From CABZJG01 sp965659715 (GTDB lineage: Bacteria > Pseudomonadota > Alphaproteobacteria > Rhodobacterales > Rhodobacteraceae): a DNA stretch of 25,979 bases. The position numbers and the translations under genes are program-made. The notes beneath the pieces were generated by a model, which ran no database searches, was not told the origin of the DNA, and saw only the letters and a list, made by a program, of their open reading frames with translations. The stretch covers positions 1-25,979 of the forward strand of contig CBFHXE010000034.1 in assembly GCA_965659715.1 (NCBI GenBank), given 5' to 3'. Below, piece after piece: positions 8,134 to 15,978 of the stretch; within the stretch, counting starts at the first letter, position 1; each line of letters begins with the position of its first letter.

Positions 8134-9339
8134 TTAATCCTTTGTTTTCTTCGGCTTGACGGGCGGCATTTCCGCCTTTTCAAAATCCTCAGTGGCTTTC
8201 AATATGGCATTGGTCAAAGCGGCAAAATCAGAGCGTAGGGCGCTGATGCTTTCCTGCCGCCCCGCGGAAATTTCTTCGGTTAGATGAAGCATTTGCACAT
8301 CAATCGAGCGTAGACGCATCCGGCTTTCCGCATCCATTGCATCGCTGCGTTCCTTTTTGCCCAGTACCTCGATCAGCTTTTCCTGACCTTCGGCAACTTG
8401 GGATAACGCCATCGCACCGGGGGTATTGGCCTCGAGCCTCTGGCCAAGCCTGTCTATGGTATCTGCCAACGTGCTCAGCTTTTCATCCACCAACGCCCGG
8501 GCACTATCGCTTTGGGCGAACATGGCCTGCAGGGCATCCATTTGATCCGCCATCTGGTTAACCACACCAAGCGCCATATTTTGCTCGGGCGTTCCCTCGC
8601 CATCTCCAGATGAAAACCCAAGGCGGGTGATGCTTGATAGCCATTCTTCCAATTCACGGTAAAAGCGGTTTTGGCCGTGACCGGCAAAAAGCTCTAACAG
8701 CCCGACCACCAGCGATCCGGCAAGACCCAGCAAGGACGAAGCAAACGCGACGCCCATACCGGCCAGCTGACTTTCAAGACCATTCATCAGGCGGCTAAAG
8801 ACGGCAAAGCCGGACTCGCCCTCTTGTGGGGCGAGAGACCGGATGGTTTCCACTAGCGCCGGCACTGTGGTTGCCAGACCATAAAACGTGCCAAGCAAAC
8901 CAAGGAAAATCAGCAGGTTCACAATATAGCGCGTGATCTCACGCACTTCTTCAATACGGGTGCCGACCGAATCCAAAATGGAGCGTGTTGAGGCTGCTCC
9001 GATTTGCATCTGCGCGCCGCGCGCGCGCAGCAATGTTGCCAAAGGAGCCAAAAGCTGCGGTGCTTTAGACGAAACGCTACCCTTTTCGCGGGCAAAGTTT
9101 TCAATCCAGCGCACCGAGGCAATCAGTTGCACAACCTGTACAAAACAACTGACCACACCGATTGCAAAAACAAATATAATAAAGCCGTTAAGCCATAGGT
9201 TCGATTGCACCACCGGCATAACGCTTGGTGCGGCAATCACTCCGCCAAAGGCTGTTAGCCCAACTACAATCAACATCAGCATTACCTGACGCACGGGCTG
9301 CGAAAATTGTAATTTGTCTTCGAGGTTCGACTGATCCAT
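8134..9339 (-). CDS. MotA/TolQ/ExbB-type proton channel protein
   Basis: Predicted channel-forming half of an ion-driven stator. The 401-residue protein has four likely membrane helices: about 18-36, 50-72, 137-160 and 194-219. Helix 3 carries LGLLGTFYGLATTVPAL, the MotA/TolQ/ExbB core motif, and helix 4 carries MGVAFASSLLGLAGSLVVG. A ~180-residue hydrophilic, helical C-terminal tail follows, ending in a Lys/Pro-rich stretch. I chose the ATG at 9337-9339. The frame continues through GTG and TTG codons to 9360, but MDQSNLEDKL with GGGA upstream is more plausible. It precedes the OmpA-type partner by two bases. It lacks a TonB or TolR/ExbD neighbour, which argues against a classical nutrient-uptake or Tol role. 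Confidence 0.87.
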   Translation of the reverse strand: MDQSNLEDKLQFSQPVRQVMLMLIVVGLTAFGGVIAAPSVMPVVQSNLWLNGFIIFVFAIGVVSCFVQVVQLIASVRWIENFAREKGSVSSKAPQLLAPLATLLRARGAQMQIGAASTRSILDSVGTRIEEVREITRYIVNLLIFLGLLGTFYGLATTVPALVETIRSLAPQEGESGFAVFSRLMNGLESQLAGMGVAFASSLLGLAGSLVVGLLELFAGHGQNRFYRELEEWLSSITRLGFSSGDGEGTPEQNMALGVVNQMADQMDALQAMFAQSDSARALVDEKLSTLADTIDRLGQRLEANTPGAMALSQVAEGQEKLIEVLGKKERSDAMDAESRMRLRSIDVQMLHLTEEISAGRQESISALRSDFAALTNAILKATEDFEKAEMPPVKPKKTKD

Positions 9340-9377
9340 GCGGTCAGGTCCCACTACCAATTGATTTATGGCCCATC

Positions 9378-9938
9378 CTAAAGTGCAACTGCGCCAGAGC
9401 CAAGGGATTCATCATACAGGCTGCGGACTTGTGTCACCAGCCATTGCAAATCTGCATCTTCAAGGCCCAATTTAGTGATCTGGTCGACCGTATTAAAGAG
9501 ATACTCAGAATTTGGACCCATCCCGCCTTTTGCCGAGGCAATAATCTGGGCCTGCTCAGCCAGGGGCACAGATCCACAATACTGGTTGTGGTTCGGATCA
9601 ATAATATAGGTCAGTGCCGAAATCGACTCTCCAGAGCGCAGTTCAACCGTAACCGTTTTTTCTAGATAGGCCGAAGAAATCAATTCACGCTCACGCAAAT
9701 AGGCCAAGGTGCTTGATTGGGCGGATTTTGCCACCTTGAAGGCAAGCCCGTCGCAACTGCCACCGGCTGTTTGATCAAGCGCCAAGACCAATCCCGGATG
9801 CTCAACCGTCCCCCGATGATGGATCGATCGCATACAGAAACTACGCTGATATCCCTCAAGCCGCGCTAGGGCTGTTTCGACATAGTCAAAGCCAGGATTC
9901 CACAGCAAAGATCCATAGCCGAACACCCACATATCCAT
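9378..9938 (-). CDS. Gamma-glutamylcyclotransferase, ChaC-like
   Basis: Cytosolic enzyme expected to convert glutathione to 5-oxoproline and Cys-Gly. The 186-residue protein opens with VFGYGSLLWNPGF (residues 5-17), the glycine-rich substrate loop of the ChaC family. It continues with RRG-like HHRGTVEHPGLVLAL, and has LRERELISSAYLEK, where Glu85 is the likely catalytic acid. Its length and all these motifs fit bacterial ChaC. It lies 38 bases upstream of the ExbB-like gene on the same strand and may share its transcript. It is divergent from the DUF2125 gene, with a 66-base shared promoter region. ChaC-type glutathione specificity is inferred from family, not shown. Confidence 0.87.
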   Translation of the reverse strand: MDMWVFGYGSLLWNPGFDYVETALARLEGYQRSFCMRSIHHRGTVEHPGLVLALDQTAGGSCDGLAFKVAKSAQSSTLAYLRERELISSAYLEKTVTVELRSGESISALTYIIDPNHNQYCGSVPLAEQAQIIASAKGGMGPNSEYLFNTVDQITKLGLEDADLQWLVTQVRSLYDESLGSGAVAL

Positions 9939-10004
9939 TTCACTGGCCCTTCTTGTTTTGCGTCTGTAAACACGATTTCATCCGCAACTGAAAGGGCTGG
10001 CTGC

Positions 10005-10862
10005 ATGTTTCGAATGTTACAAATCGTCATTTTGGCCGCTTTGCTGTGGTCAGGTGCCTGGTTTTGGGGCGGGGCCAGCAATAAGATGCGAATCACAACT
10101 TGGATTTCAGACCAGCAACAGGCCGGTTACGACATCGGATTTTCCGGCCTTTCACAGCTCGGGTTTCCGAATCGATATGATGTGACGGTGCAAAACCCAA
10201 AGCTGTCAGCGGCCAAACTTGGACTTGATTGGCGCGCAGATTTTATTCAAATCATGCGGCTAAGTTATCAGCCGAACCACCATATTTTGGTATGGCCAGA
10301 CATTCAGAAAATGACCTTTAACGAGCGCGACTTTGATCTGCGTCACCAAGGGTTACGAGCTTCGGTTGTGACCCGCGATCCGGGTCAGTTCCGGCTGTCC
10401 GCCGAAGCCAGCGATATCGTGTTTTCATCCTCAGGCCGCGAATGGCTTGCGGCGCAGGATTTGCAGTTTTCCATCGCGGAAACCGCGACAGGCACAAAAG
10501 TCTATATTCGGCTAAAAGACGTTAAACTTGACGATGGCGCACGGGCGGACGAAATGCGTTTATTATTCGATATTAGCGGGCAAGCATCCGGATTTGGCGG
10601 CCTGTTGCCACAGCTTCGCCCGAATGAAAATTTTGAAGTTTCTAACATCAAGTTGGGCGTCAATGATGTCGATGTTACACTTGAGGGTTGGCTGTCTCTT
10701 GGGTTGGACACTGGACTGCGCGGCCGCCTGCAAGCAGATCAGGAGCACATGCAAATCGTCAAATCGCTTCTTGGTTCCGCCTTTGCGGAAAACCAGCCGG
10801 ATAAGGGGTTTTCCCGCGCAGGTCTAACCATAGTCCCATATGACGATGGGGCCATGAATTGA
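10005..10862 (+). CDS. DUF2125 domain-containing protein
   Basis: A 285-residue protein of the alphaproteobacterial DUF2125 family; the molecular role is unknown. The N-terminus (residues 5-22, IVILAALLWSGAWFWGG) is a membrane anchor or uncleaved signal, so the rest should face the periplasm. Family features visible are GFPNRYDV (53-60), LDWRADFIQIMRLSYQPNH and the following VWPD, with alternating beta-strand pattern to the end. AAAGGG at 9991-9996 lies eight bases before the ATG. It is divergent from the chaC-like gene and stands about 170 bases before the transport operon. It may be monocistronic. No clear terminator follows it. Confidence 0.85.
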   Translation: MFRMLQIVILAALLWSGAWFWGGASNKMRITTWISDQQQAGYDIGFSGLSQLGFPNRYDVTVQNPKLSAAKLGLDWRADFIQIMRLSYQPNHHILVWPDIQKMTFNERDFDLRHQGLRASVVTRDPGQFRLSAEASDIVFSSSGREWLAAQDLQFSIAETATGTKVYIRLKDVKLDDGARADEMRLLFDISGQASGFGGLLPQLRPNENFEVSNIKLGVNDVDVTLEGWLSLGLDTGLRGRLQADQEHMQIVKSLLGSAFAENQPDKGFSRAGLTIVPYDDGAMN

Positions 10863-10915
10863 ATTTCGTAAACCACCTCGGCAAATCACTGTTCCGGTTC
10901 CGGATTCATATTTTG

Positions 10916-10943
10916 TTGGCAAGTGGATAAAAATTGTTACAAT
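10916..10943 (+). promoter_or_regulatory. Sigma-70-type promoter of the peptide transport operon
   Basis: TTGGCA at 10916-10921 and TACAAT at 10938-10943 are separated by 16 bases, close to the vegetative consensus. Transcription would start near 10950, leaving a leader of about 80 bases before the substrate-binding protein gene. The ribosome-binding site AAGGAG at 11020-11025 is strong. Confidence 0.65.
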
Positions 10944-10988
10944 GGGGCATTGCACATAGACCGCGCATCATAAATAGGCCGTGTAACA
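10935..10988. promoter_or_regulatory. Inverted repeat TGTTACA / TGTAACA around the transport operon start, possible operator
   Basis: TGTTACA at 10935-10941 overlaps the -10 hexamer, and its exact inverse TGTAACA lies at 10982-10988, 40 bases downstream in the leader. Two half-sites flanking the transcription start would suit a looping or two-dimer repressor. The segments are short, so chance is possible. Confidence 0.3.
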
Positions 10989-11031
10989 AAATGCCCGCCC
11001 GGTCATGATTTCACACCAAAAGGAGAAGTTC

Positions 11032-12519
11032 ATGTCAAAACTAACTTCCAAGTTTTTAACCGCCAGTGCGGTGGCGATAGCATCGCTTACTGGTACCGGT
11101 TTGGCCGCTCAGAGCGATCTGACAATCGCAATTCAGCTAGAGCCGCCGCATCTCGATCCCACCAGCGCAGCTGCCGGTGCGATCGATAGCGTACTTTACT
11201 CCAATGTTTTTGAAGGCCTGACGCGGTTTGCCTCGGACGGGGCGATCATTCCGGGGCTGGCAAAATCATGGGATATTTCGGCAGATGGGACCGAGTACAC
11301 CTTTCACCTGCAGGGCGGCGTGACGTTCCACGACGGCACCGCGATGGATGCCGAAGATGTGAAGTTTTCGCTTGACCGCGCACGCGGCGAAGACAGCACC
11401 AATGCCCAAAAGGCGCTATTTGCCGGCATCACCGATGTCAGCGTGGTCGACAGCACAACTGTCAAAGTCACATTGGGACAGGCCAACGGCAGCTTTTTGT
11501 TCAACATGGCATGGGGGGATGCTGTGATTGTGGCCCCTGAAAGCATCGAGGGGATCAAAAACAACCCGGTCGGCACCGGCGCGTTCAAATTCGTCAACTG
11601 GGTGCAGGGCGACCGCATCGAGCTGGCGCGCAATGGTGACTACTGGGGCGCAGCGCCGGCATTGGATGCGGCCACGTTCAAGTTTATCTCTGACCCTACC
11701 GCTGCCTTTGCTGCGGTCATGGCGCAGGACGTCGATGTCTTCGCTGGCTTCCCAGCCCCGGAAAACCTGCCGCAGTTTGAAGCAGATGCACGCTTTCAGG
11801 TGCTATCGGGTTCAACCGAGGGCGAAACCATTTTGTCGACCAACAACAAAATGCCGCCTCTGGATAATGTCAAAGTGCGCAAAGCGATTGCCCATGCCAT
11901 CGACCGCCAAGCGATTATCGACGGGGCGATGTTCGGCTACGGGACCCCGATTGGCACCCATTTCGCGCCGCATAACCCCGATTATGTCGATCTGACAGGA
12001 AACTCAGCCTATGATCCCGAGCTGTCAAAGCAGCTTCTGGCCGAGGCCGGCTTTCCAGACGGGTTTGAAACCACTTTGAAACTGCCACCGCCCTCCTATG
12101 CGCGGCGCGGCGGTGAAATCATCGCGGCGCAATTGCGCGAAGTTGGGATTGAAACCGAGATCAGCAATCTTGAGTGGGCACAATGGCTTGAGCAGGTGTT
12201 CCGCGGCAAGGATTATGGCCTGACTATTGTCAGCCACACCGAACCGATGGACATCGGCATTTATGCGCGGCCTGAGTATTACTTCCAATACGACAACCCC
12301 GCGTTCCAAGCCCTGATGACCGAACTAAATGCGGAAAGCGATCCGGCCAAGCGCAGCGCAATGCTGAAAAAGGCACAGCGGATTATTTCCGATGATTACG
12401 TCAACGGCTATCTCTTTGAGCTGGCCTATTCGACCGTTGCCGACGCTAAAGTGCGCGGACTTTGGGTCAATGCGCCAACACAGGCCAATGATCTAACCGG
12501 TGTCAATTGGGCCGACTAA
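11032..12519 (+). CDS. ABC transporter substrate-binding protein, family 5 (peptide/opine/nickel type)
   Basis: Periplasmic solute receptor for the ABC importer encoded downstream. The 495-residue protein starts with a signal peptide (MSKLTSKF..., hydrophobic core AVAIASLTGTGLA, cleavage likely near LAA-Q around residue 24). SBP_bac_5 features include LEPPHLDPTSAA near the mature N-terminus, VFEGLTRFASDGAIIPGLAKSW, the YTFHLQGGVTFHDGT signature and VRKAIAHAIDRQAI. The start is fixed by AAGGAG at 11020-11025; the frame runs upstream to 11005. An intrinsic terminator follows directly, before the permease genes, as expected for a receptor made in excess. The ligand is not predictable: peptide, opine or an amide-containing compound are all possible. 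Confidence 0.93.
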   Translation: MSKLTSKFLTASAVAIASLTGTGLAAQSDLTIAIQLEPPHLDPTSAAAGAIDSVLYSNVFEGLTRFASDGAIIPGLAKSWDISADGTEYTFHLQGGVTFHDGTAMDAEDVKFSLDRARGEDSTNAQKALFAGITDVSVVDSTTVKVTLGQANGSFLFNMAWGDAVIVAPESIEGIKNNPVGTGAFKFVNWVQGDRIELARNGDYWGAAPALDAATFKFISDPTAAFAAVMAQDVDVFAGFPAPENLPQFEADARFQVLSGSTEGETILSTNNKMPPLDNVKVRKAIAHAIDRQAIIDGAMFGYGTPIGTHFAPHNPDYVDLTGNSAYDPELSKQLLAEAGFPDGFETTLKLPPPSYARRGGEIIAAQLREVGIETEISNLEWAQWLEQVFRGKDYGLTIVSHTEPMDIGIYARPEYYFQYDNPAFQALMTELNAESDPAKRSAMLKKAQRIISDDYVNGYLFELAYSTVADAKVRGLWVNAPTQANDLTGVNWAD

Positions 12520-12546
12520 ATCGGAACATGAAGACCTAAAATCTAT

Positions 12547-12576
12547 AAAAGGGGGCAAATCTGCCCCCTTTTTTTT
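12547..12576 (+). terminator. Strong intrinsic terminator/attenuator between receptor and permease genes
   Basis: An 11-bp stem (AAAAGGGGGCA at 12547-12557 with its complement at 12562-12572, loop AATC) runs into eight T residues at 12569-12576. It stands 28 bases after the receptor stop and 46 bases before the first permease start. No new promoter is obvious between, so partial read-through would supply the downstream genes. Confidence 0.92.
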
Positions 12577-12622
12577 GCCATTTTGCTGGACCTCTGTTTG
12601 ATCCCTGACTACGGTTTTACCT

Positions 12623-13570
12623 ATGCTGCGCTATACGCTTAAACGTGCTCTGTCTCTGGCCCTTAGCCTTTGTTTGGCCTCGGTGATCATTTTCGCTGTG
12701 GTCGAGGTCGCGCCCGGTGATCCTGCCTCGTTTATGCTGGGCATCAATGCGCAGCCCGACACCGTGGCCGCGCTGCGCGCCGAGCTGGGGCTGGATCAGG
12801 GCAAATTTGCCAGATACGTGGCTTGGATCAGCGGAATGCTGAGCGGGGATTTTGGTCTGTCCTACACCTATCGTAGCCCGGTTTCGGATATGATCGGCGA
12901 GCGGCTTTGGATTTCGCTGCCCTTGGCGATTTATGCCCTCGTACTATCAACTGCGATTGCCTTTCCCACCGGTCTTTATGCCGCCTCACGCCGCGGCAAA
13001 GCCGGCGATGTGGCGGTGATGGGGGCAACCCAGCTGGGGGTAGCCATTCCGAATTTCTGGTTTGCGATGATCTTGGTGGTGATCTTTGCAATAAAGCTGC
13101 GCTGGTTTTCGGCCGGCGGCTTTGCCGGTTGGGACGAAGGGCTGTTTCTTGGGCTTAAATCCCTGACCCTGCCGGCGATTGCTTTAGCGCTGCCGCAGGC
13201 GGCGATCCTGTCGCGGGTGATGCGCAGCGCATTGATTGAAACCCTGTCGGAAGATTACATCCGCACCGCCCGCGCCAAAGGGCTTGGCAAACGGGCCACG
13301 CTTTGGCGCCACGCCCTACGCAACGCGATGATCCCGGTGCTGACCATTATCGGGCTGCAGTTTTCCTTTCTCATGGCCGGTGCGATCATTATTGAGCAGG
13401 TGTTTTTCCTGCCCGGTCTGGGCCGCTTGGTGTTTCAGGCGATCACCCAGCGCGATCTGATTGTGGTGGAAAGCGTGGTCATGCTGCTGGTGTTCGCCGT
13501 CATCTTGGTGAATTTTCTGGTTGATCTGGCCTATGCAGCCGTGGATCCGCGCCTGAGGGACCGCACATGA
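12623..13570 (+). CDS. ABC transporter permease, DppB/OppB type
   Basis: First of two membrane subunits of the peptide-type importer. The 315-residue protein shows an N-terminal helix (about 9-28), the conserved APGDP (residues 30-34), and about six membrane segments in total. The cytoplasmic EAA loop reads EDYIRTARAKGLGKRATLWRHALRNAM with its usual glycine, and docks onto the ATPase. The C-terminus FLVDLAYAAVDPRLR is typical of DppB-like proteins. The ATG at 12623 has no good ribosome-binding site, so translation may be weak. This fits the upstream terminator in keeping permease levels below the receptor. It overlaps the next gene by ATGA. Confidence 0.92.
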   Translation: MLRYTLKRALSLALSLCLASVIIFAVVEVAPGDPASFMLGINAQPDTVAALRAELGLDQGKFARYVAWISGMLSGDFGLSYTYRSPVSDMIGERLWISLPLAIYALVLSTAIAFPTGLYAASRRGKAGDVAVMGATQLGVAIPNFWFAMILVVIFAIKLRWFSAGGFAGWDEGLFLGLKSLTLPAIALALPQAAILSRVMRSALIETLSEDYIRTARAKGLGKRATLWRHALRNAMIPVLTIIGLQFSFLMAGAIIIEQVFFLPGLGRLVFQAITQRDLIVVESVVMLLVFAVILVNFLVDLAYAAVDPRLRDRT

Positions 13571-14388
13571 GCCGCAGCCGTTCCCTGACCATCGGGGCTG
13601 TCATCAGCCTTGCGATCCTACTGATCGCGGCGGTGTCGTTTATCTGGGTGCCTTATGACGTCACCCAGCTCAGTATTCCCGATAAACTGCAACGGCCCAA
13701 CTGGACCCACTGGCTGGGCACCGATCATTTTGGCCGCGATCTGTTTTCCATGATCATGGTGGGCGCGCGCACTTCAATTGCCGTCGCGCTGTTGGCGGTG
13801 GGCATCGGGATCGGGCTTGGCGTCCCCCTAGGGCTTGCGGCAGCGGCGCGTCAAGGATCGCTTCTGGATGAGGTGATCATGCGCACCAATGATTTGATCT
13901 TTGCCTTTCCCTCACTGGTGATCGCCATTTTGATCACTGCGCTTTTTGGCGCTGGCGCAATGAACGCCATCATTGCCATTGGCATTTTCAACATTCCGGT
14001 CTTTGCCCGGGTCACCCGCGGCGGCGCGCTAAGCCTGTGGCAGCGCGAATTTATCTTGGCTGCACGGGTCAGCGGCAAATCCGCCCTGCGCATATCGGTT
14101 GAGCATATCCTGCCCAATGTGAGCAACCTATTGATCGTTCAGGGCACCATTCAGTTCAGCCTTGGCATTCTGGCCGAAGCAGGCCTGAGCTATGTGGGGC
14201 TTGGGGCGCAGCCGCCAACGCCCAGTTGGGGCAGAATGCTGGCGGATGCGCAAACCATGGTCAGCTTTGCACCGCATCTGGCGATTATTCCGGGCAGCGC
14301 CATTATCCTTACCGTGCTAGGGCTCAACCTGCTGGGCGACGGGCTGCGCGATCATTTAGACCCCAAGGTCAGAAAGGGGCGCGGATGA
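13567..14388 (+). CDS. ABC transporter permease, DppC/OppC type
   Basis: Second membrane subunit of the importer, 273 residues. An N-terminal helix is followed by LGTDHFGRDLFSMIMVGARTSI, the DppC-family signature before the transport domain. The EAA loop reads EFILAARVSGKSALRISVEHILPNV, and LSYVGLGAQPPTPSWG near the end is highly typical. About six membrane segments are expected. Both borders are ATGA overlaps with its neighbours (13567-13570 and 14385-14388), so translation of the three transport genes is coupled. Confidence 0.93.
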   Translation: MSRSRSLTIGAVISLAILLIAAVSFIWVPYDVTQLSIPDKLQRPNWTHWLGTDHFGRDLFSMIMVGARTSIAVALLAVGIGIGLGVPLGLAAAARQGSLLDEVIMRTNDLIFAFPSLVIAILITALFGAGAMNAIIAIGIFNIPVFARVTRGGALSLWQREFILAARVSGKSALRISVEHILPNVSNLLIVQGTIQFSLGILAEAGLSYVGLGAQPPTPSWGRMLADAQTMVSFAPHLAIIPGSAIILTVLGLNLLGDGLRDHLDPKVRKGRG

Positions 14389-15974
14389 GCTTGCTTTCTG
14401 TCCAAAACCTATCCGTTCAAATTGGTGAGCTGTCGGTTCTCGACAACATTAGCTTTGCGCTCGGATCGGGGGATATTCTTGCCCTGACCGGCGAAAGCGG
14501 ATCGGGCAAATCAATGACCGCGCTAGCACTGATGCAGCTGCTACCGCAGGCGGCGGTTTGCAGCGGCTCAATCCAGCTGGAAGGCCGCGAAATGGTCGGG
14601 CTTGACGATCCCGCGCTTTGCAAGCTGCGCGGGGCGCAGGTCAGCATGGTGTTTCAAGAGCCTATGACCGCGCTTAATCCGGTCAAAACCATTGGCACTC
14701 AGGTGATGGAAACCCTGCTGGAACATGGCATGGCGCAAAAGGCCCAAGCCCGCCAGCAGGCCCAGCAAGTGCTGGAGCGGGTTGGTCTTCCCGCTGCCCA
14801 GATTTCAATGAACAGCTATCCGCATCAATTGTCGGGCGGTCAGCGGCAGCGGGTGGTCATCGCCATGGCCATCGCGCTGCGCCCGAAGCTTTTGATCGCG
14901 GATGAACCGACCACCGCACTGGATGTCACCACCCAAGCACAAATCCTGAGGCTGCTGAAAAAGCTCGCCAAAGAGGACCAGATGGGGATGATCATGATCA
15001 CTCATGATCTGGCTGTGGTGGCCGATATGGCCGATGATATTGCAGTGATGCAATCGGGCAAGATCGTCGAACAGGCCAGTCCAAATACACTGTTCACTGC
15101 CATGCAGCACCCCTATACCAAAGCCCTTTTTGCGGCCTCCAGCCATCAGGTAAACCTGCCCGTGCTGCCGCCCGATCCACTGCCCCTGCTTGAGGTGAAA
15201 AATGTCACCCGCAGCTATCGCCTGCCGCGCCGTGCGCTTCGGGAAAAACCGGCCCTAAAACCGGCCGTGCGCGGCGTCAGCTTTTCCTTGCGCCGCGGTG
15301 AGCGGCTCGGGCTTGTGGGCGAGTCCGGTTGCGGTAAATCCACCCTGACACGGGCAATCCTCGGGCTTGATCCGATTGACAGCGGTGACATCCGTTTGAA
15401 CGGGCAAAGCCTGCAAGACGCCGGCGCCGATCTGCGCCGCGATATTCAGGTGGTGTTTCAGGACCCCTACGGCTCGTTCAATCCGCGCCATAAAGTCGGC
15501 CGGCTTATCCGCGAGCCCTATCATCTTTTGCCGCAGCCCCCGACCCCGCTGGATCAGGATGATGCGGTGGTCACTGTGCTCAAAGCGGTCGGCCTGCGCG
15601 CCGAGGATCAGTTTAAATATATCCATGAGTTTTCTGGCGGGCAGCGCCAGCGCATTGCCATTGCCCGGGCGCTTATCATTCGCCCCAAACTGGTTATTTT
15701 CGACGAAGCCGTCTCGGCGCTTGATGTCTCGGTGCGGGCGCAAATCCTTGATCTGATTGCCGCACTGGCCGAGGATTACGGGCTAAGCTATCTCTTTATA
15801 AGTCACGACCTTTCCGTGGTGCGTACCATTACCGACCGCTGTTTGGTGATGCAAAAGGGCGAAATTGTCGAACATGGCCAAACCGCCGATATCCTTGACA
15901 ATCCGCAGCATAGCTATAGCCAAGAATTGATCGCTGCAGCCCCCAAGCTACCCAGAATTTCCATAGGAGCCTAA
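14385..15974 (+). CDS. ABC transporter ATP-binding protein, fused double ATPase (DppD-DppF type)
   Basis: Energy-coupling subunit of the importer, with both nucleotide-binding domains in one chain of 529 residues. Domain 1 has Walker A GESGSGKS at 36-43, signature LSGGQRQR and Walker B LLIADEPTTALD. Domain 2 has Walker A GESGCGKS at 312-319, signature FSGGQRQR and LVIFDEAVSALD. The second Walker B is followed by Ala rather than Pro-Thr, but the catalytic Glu is present in both halves, so both sites should be competent. The ATG at 14385 overlaps the DppC stop; the frame runs upstream to 14226 only as a shadow. Fused forms (like YejF and GsiA) are common in this transporter class. Confidence 0.94.
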   Translation: MSLLSVQNLSVQIGELSVLDNISFALGSGDILALTGESGSGKSMTALALMQLLPQAAVCSGSIQLEGREMVGLDDPALCKLRGAQVSMVFQEPMTALNPVKTIGTQVMETLLEHGMAQKAQARQQAQQVLERVGLPAAQISMNSYPHQLSGGQRQRVVIAMAIALRPKLLIADEPTTALDVTTQAQILRLLKKLAKEDQMGMIMITHDLAVVADMADDIAVMQSGKIVEQASPNTLFTAMQHPYTKALFAASSHQVNLPVLPPDPLPLLEVKNVTRSYRLPRRALREKPALKPAVRGVSFSLRRGERLGLVGESGCGKSTLTRAILGLDPIDSGDIRLNGQSLQDAGADLRRDIQVVFQDPYGSFNPRHKVGRLIREPYHLLPQPPTPLDQDDAVVTVLKAVGLRAEDQFKYIHEFSGGQRQRIAIARALIIRPKLVIFDEAVSALDVSVRAQILDLIAALAEDYGLSYLFISHDLSVVRTITDRCLVMQKGEIVEHGQTADILDNPQHSYSQELIAAAPKLPRISIGA

Positions 15975-15978
15975 CGAC

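Noticed and set aside
5330..9339. ZorA/ZorB of a Zorya anti-phage system
   Set aside because: The MotA-like plus OmpA-like pairing is similar, but no ZorC, ZorD or ZorE gene adjoins. In Zorya the long tail belongs to the ZorA channel protein, whereas here the coil is in the OmpA partner. The surroundings are core genes, not a defence island.
10889..10906. TCCGG-TT-CCGGA repeat after the DUF2125 gene as a terminator
   Set aside because: The stem is five base pairs with an impossibly short two-base loop and no T-run directly after it.
14226..14384. Upstream extension of the fused ATPase frame
   Set aside because: The extra 53 codons lie wholly inside the DppC gene in another frame. The ATGA overlap start at 14385 gives the family N-terminus.
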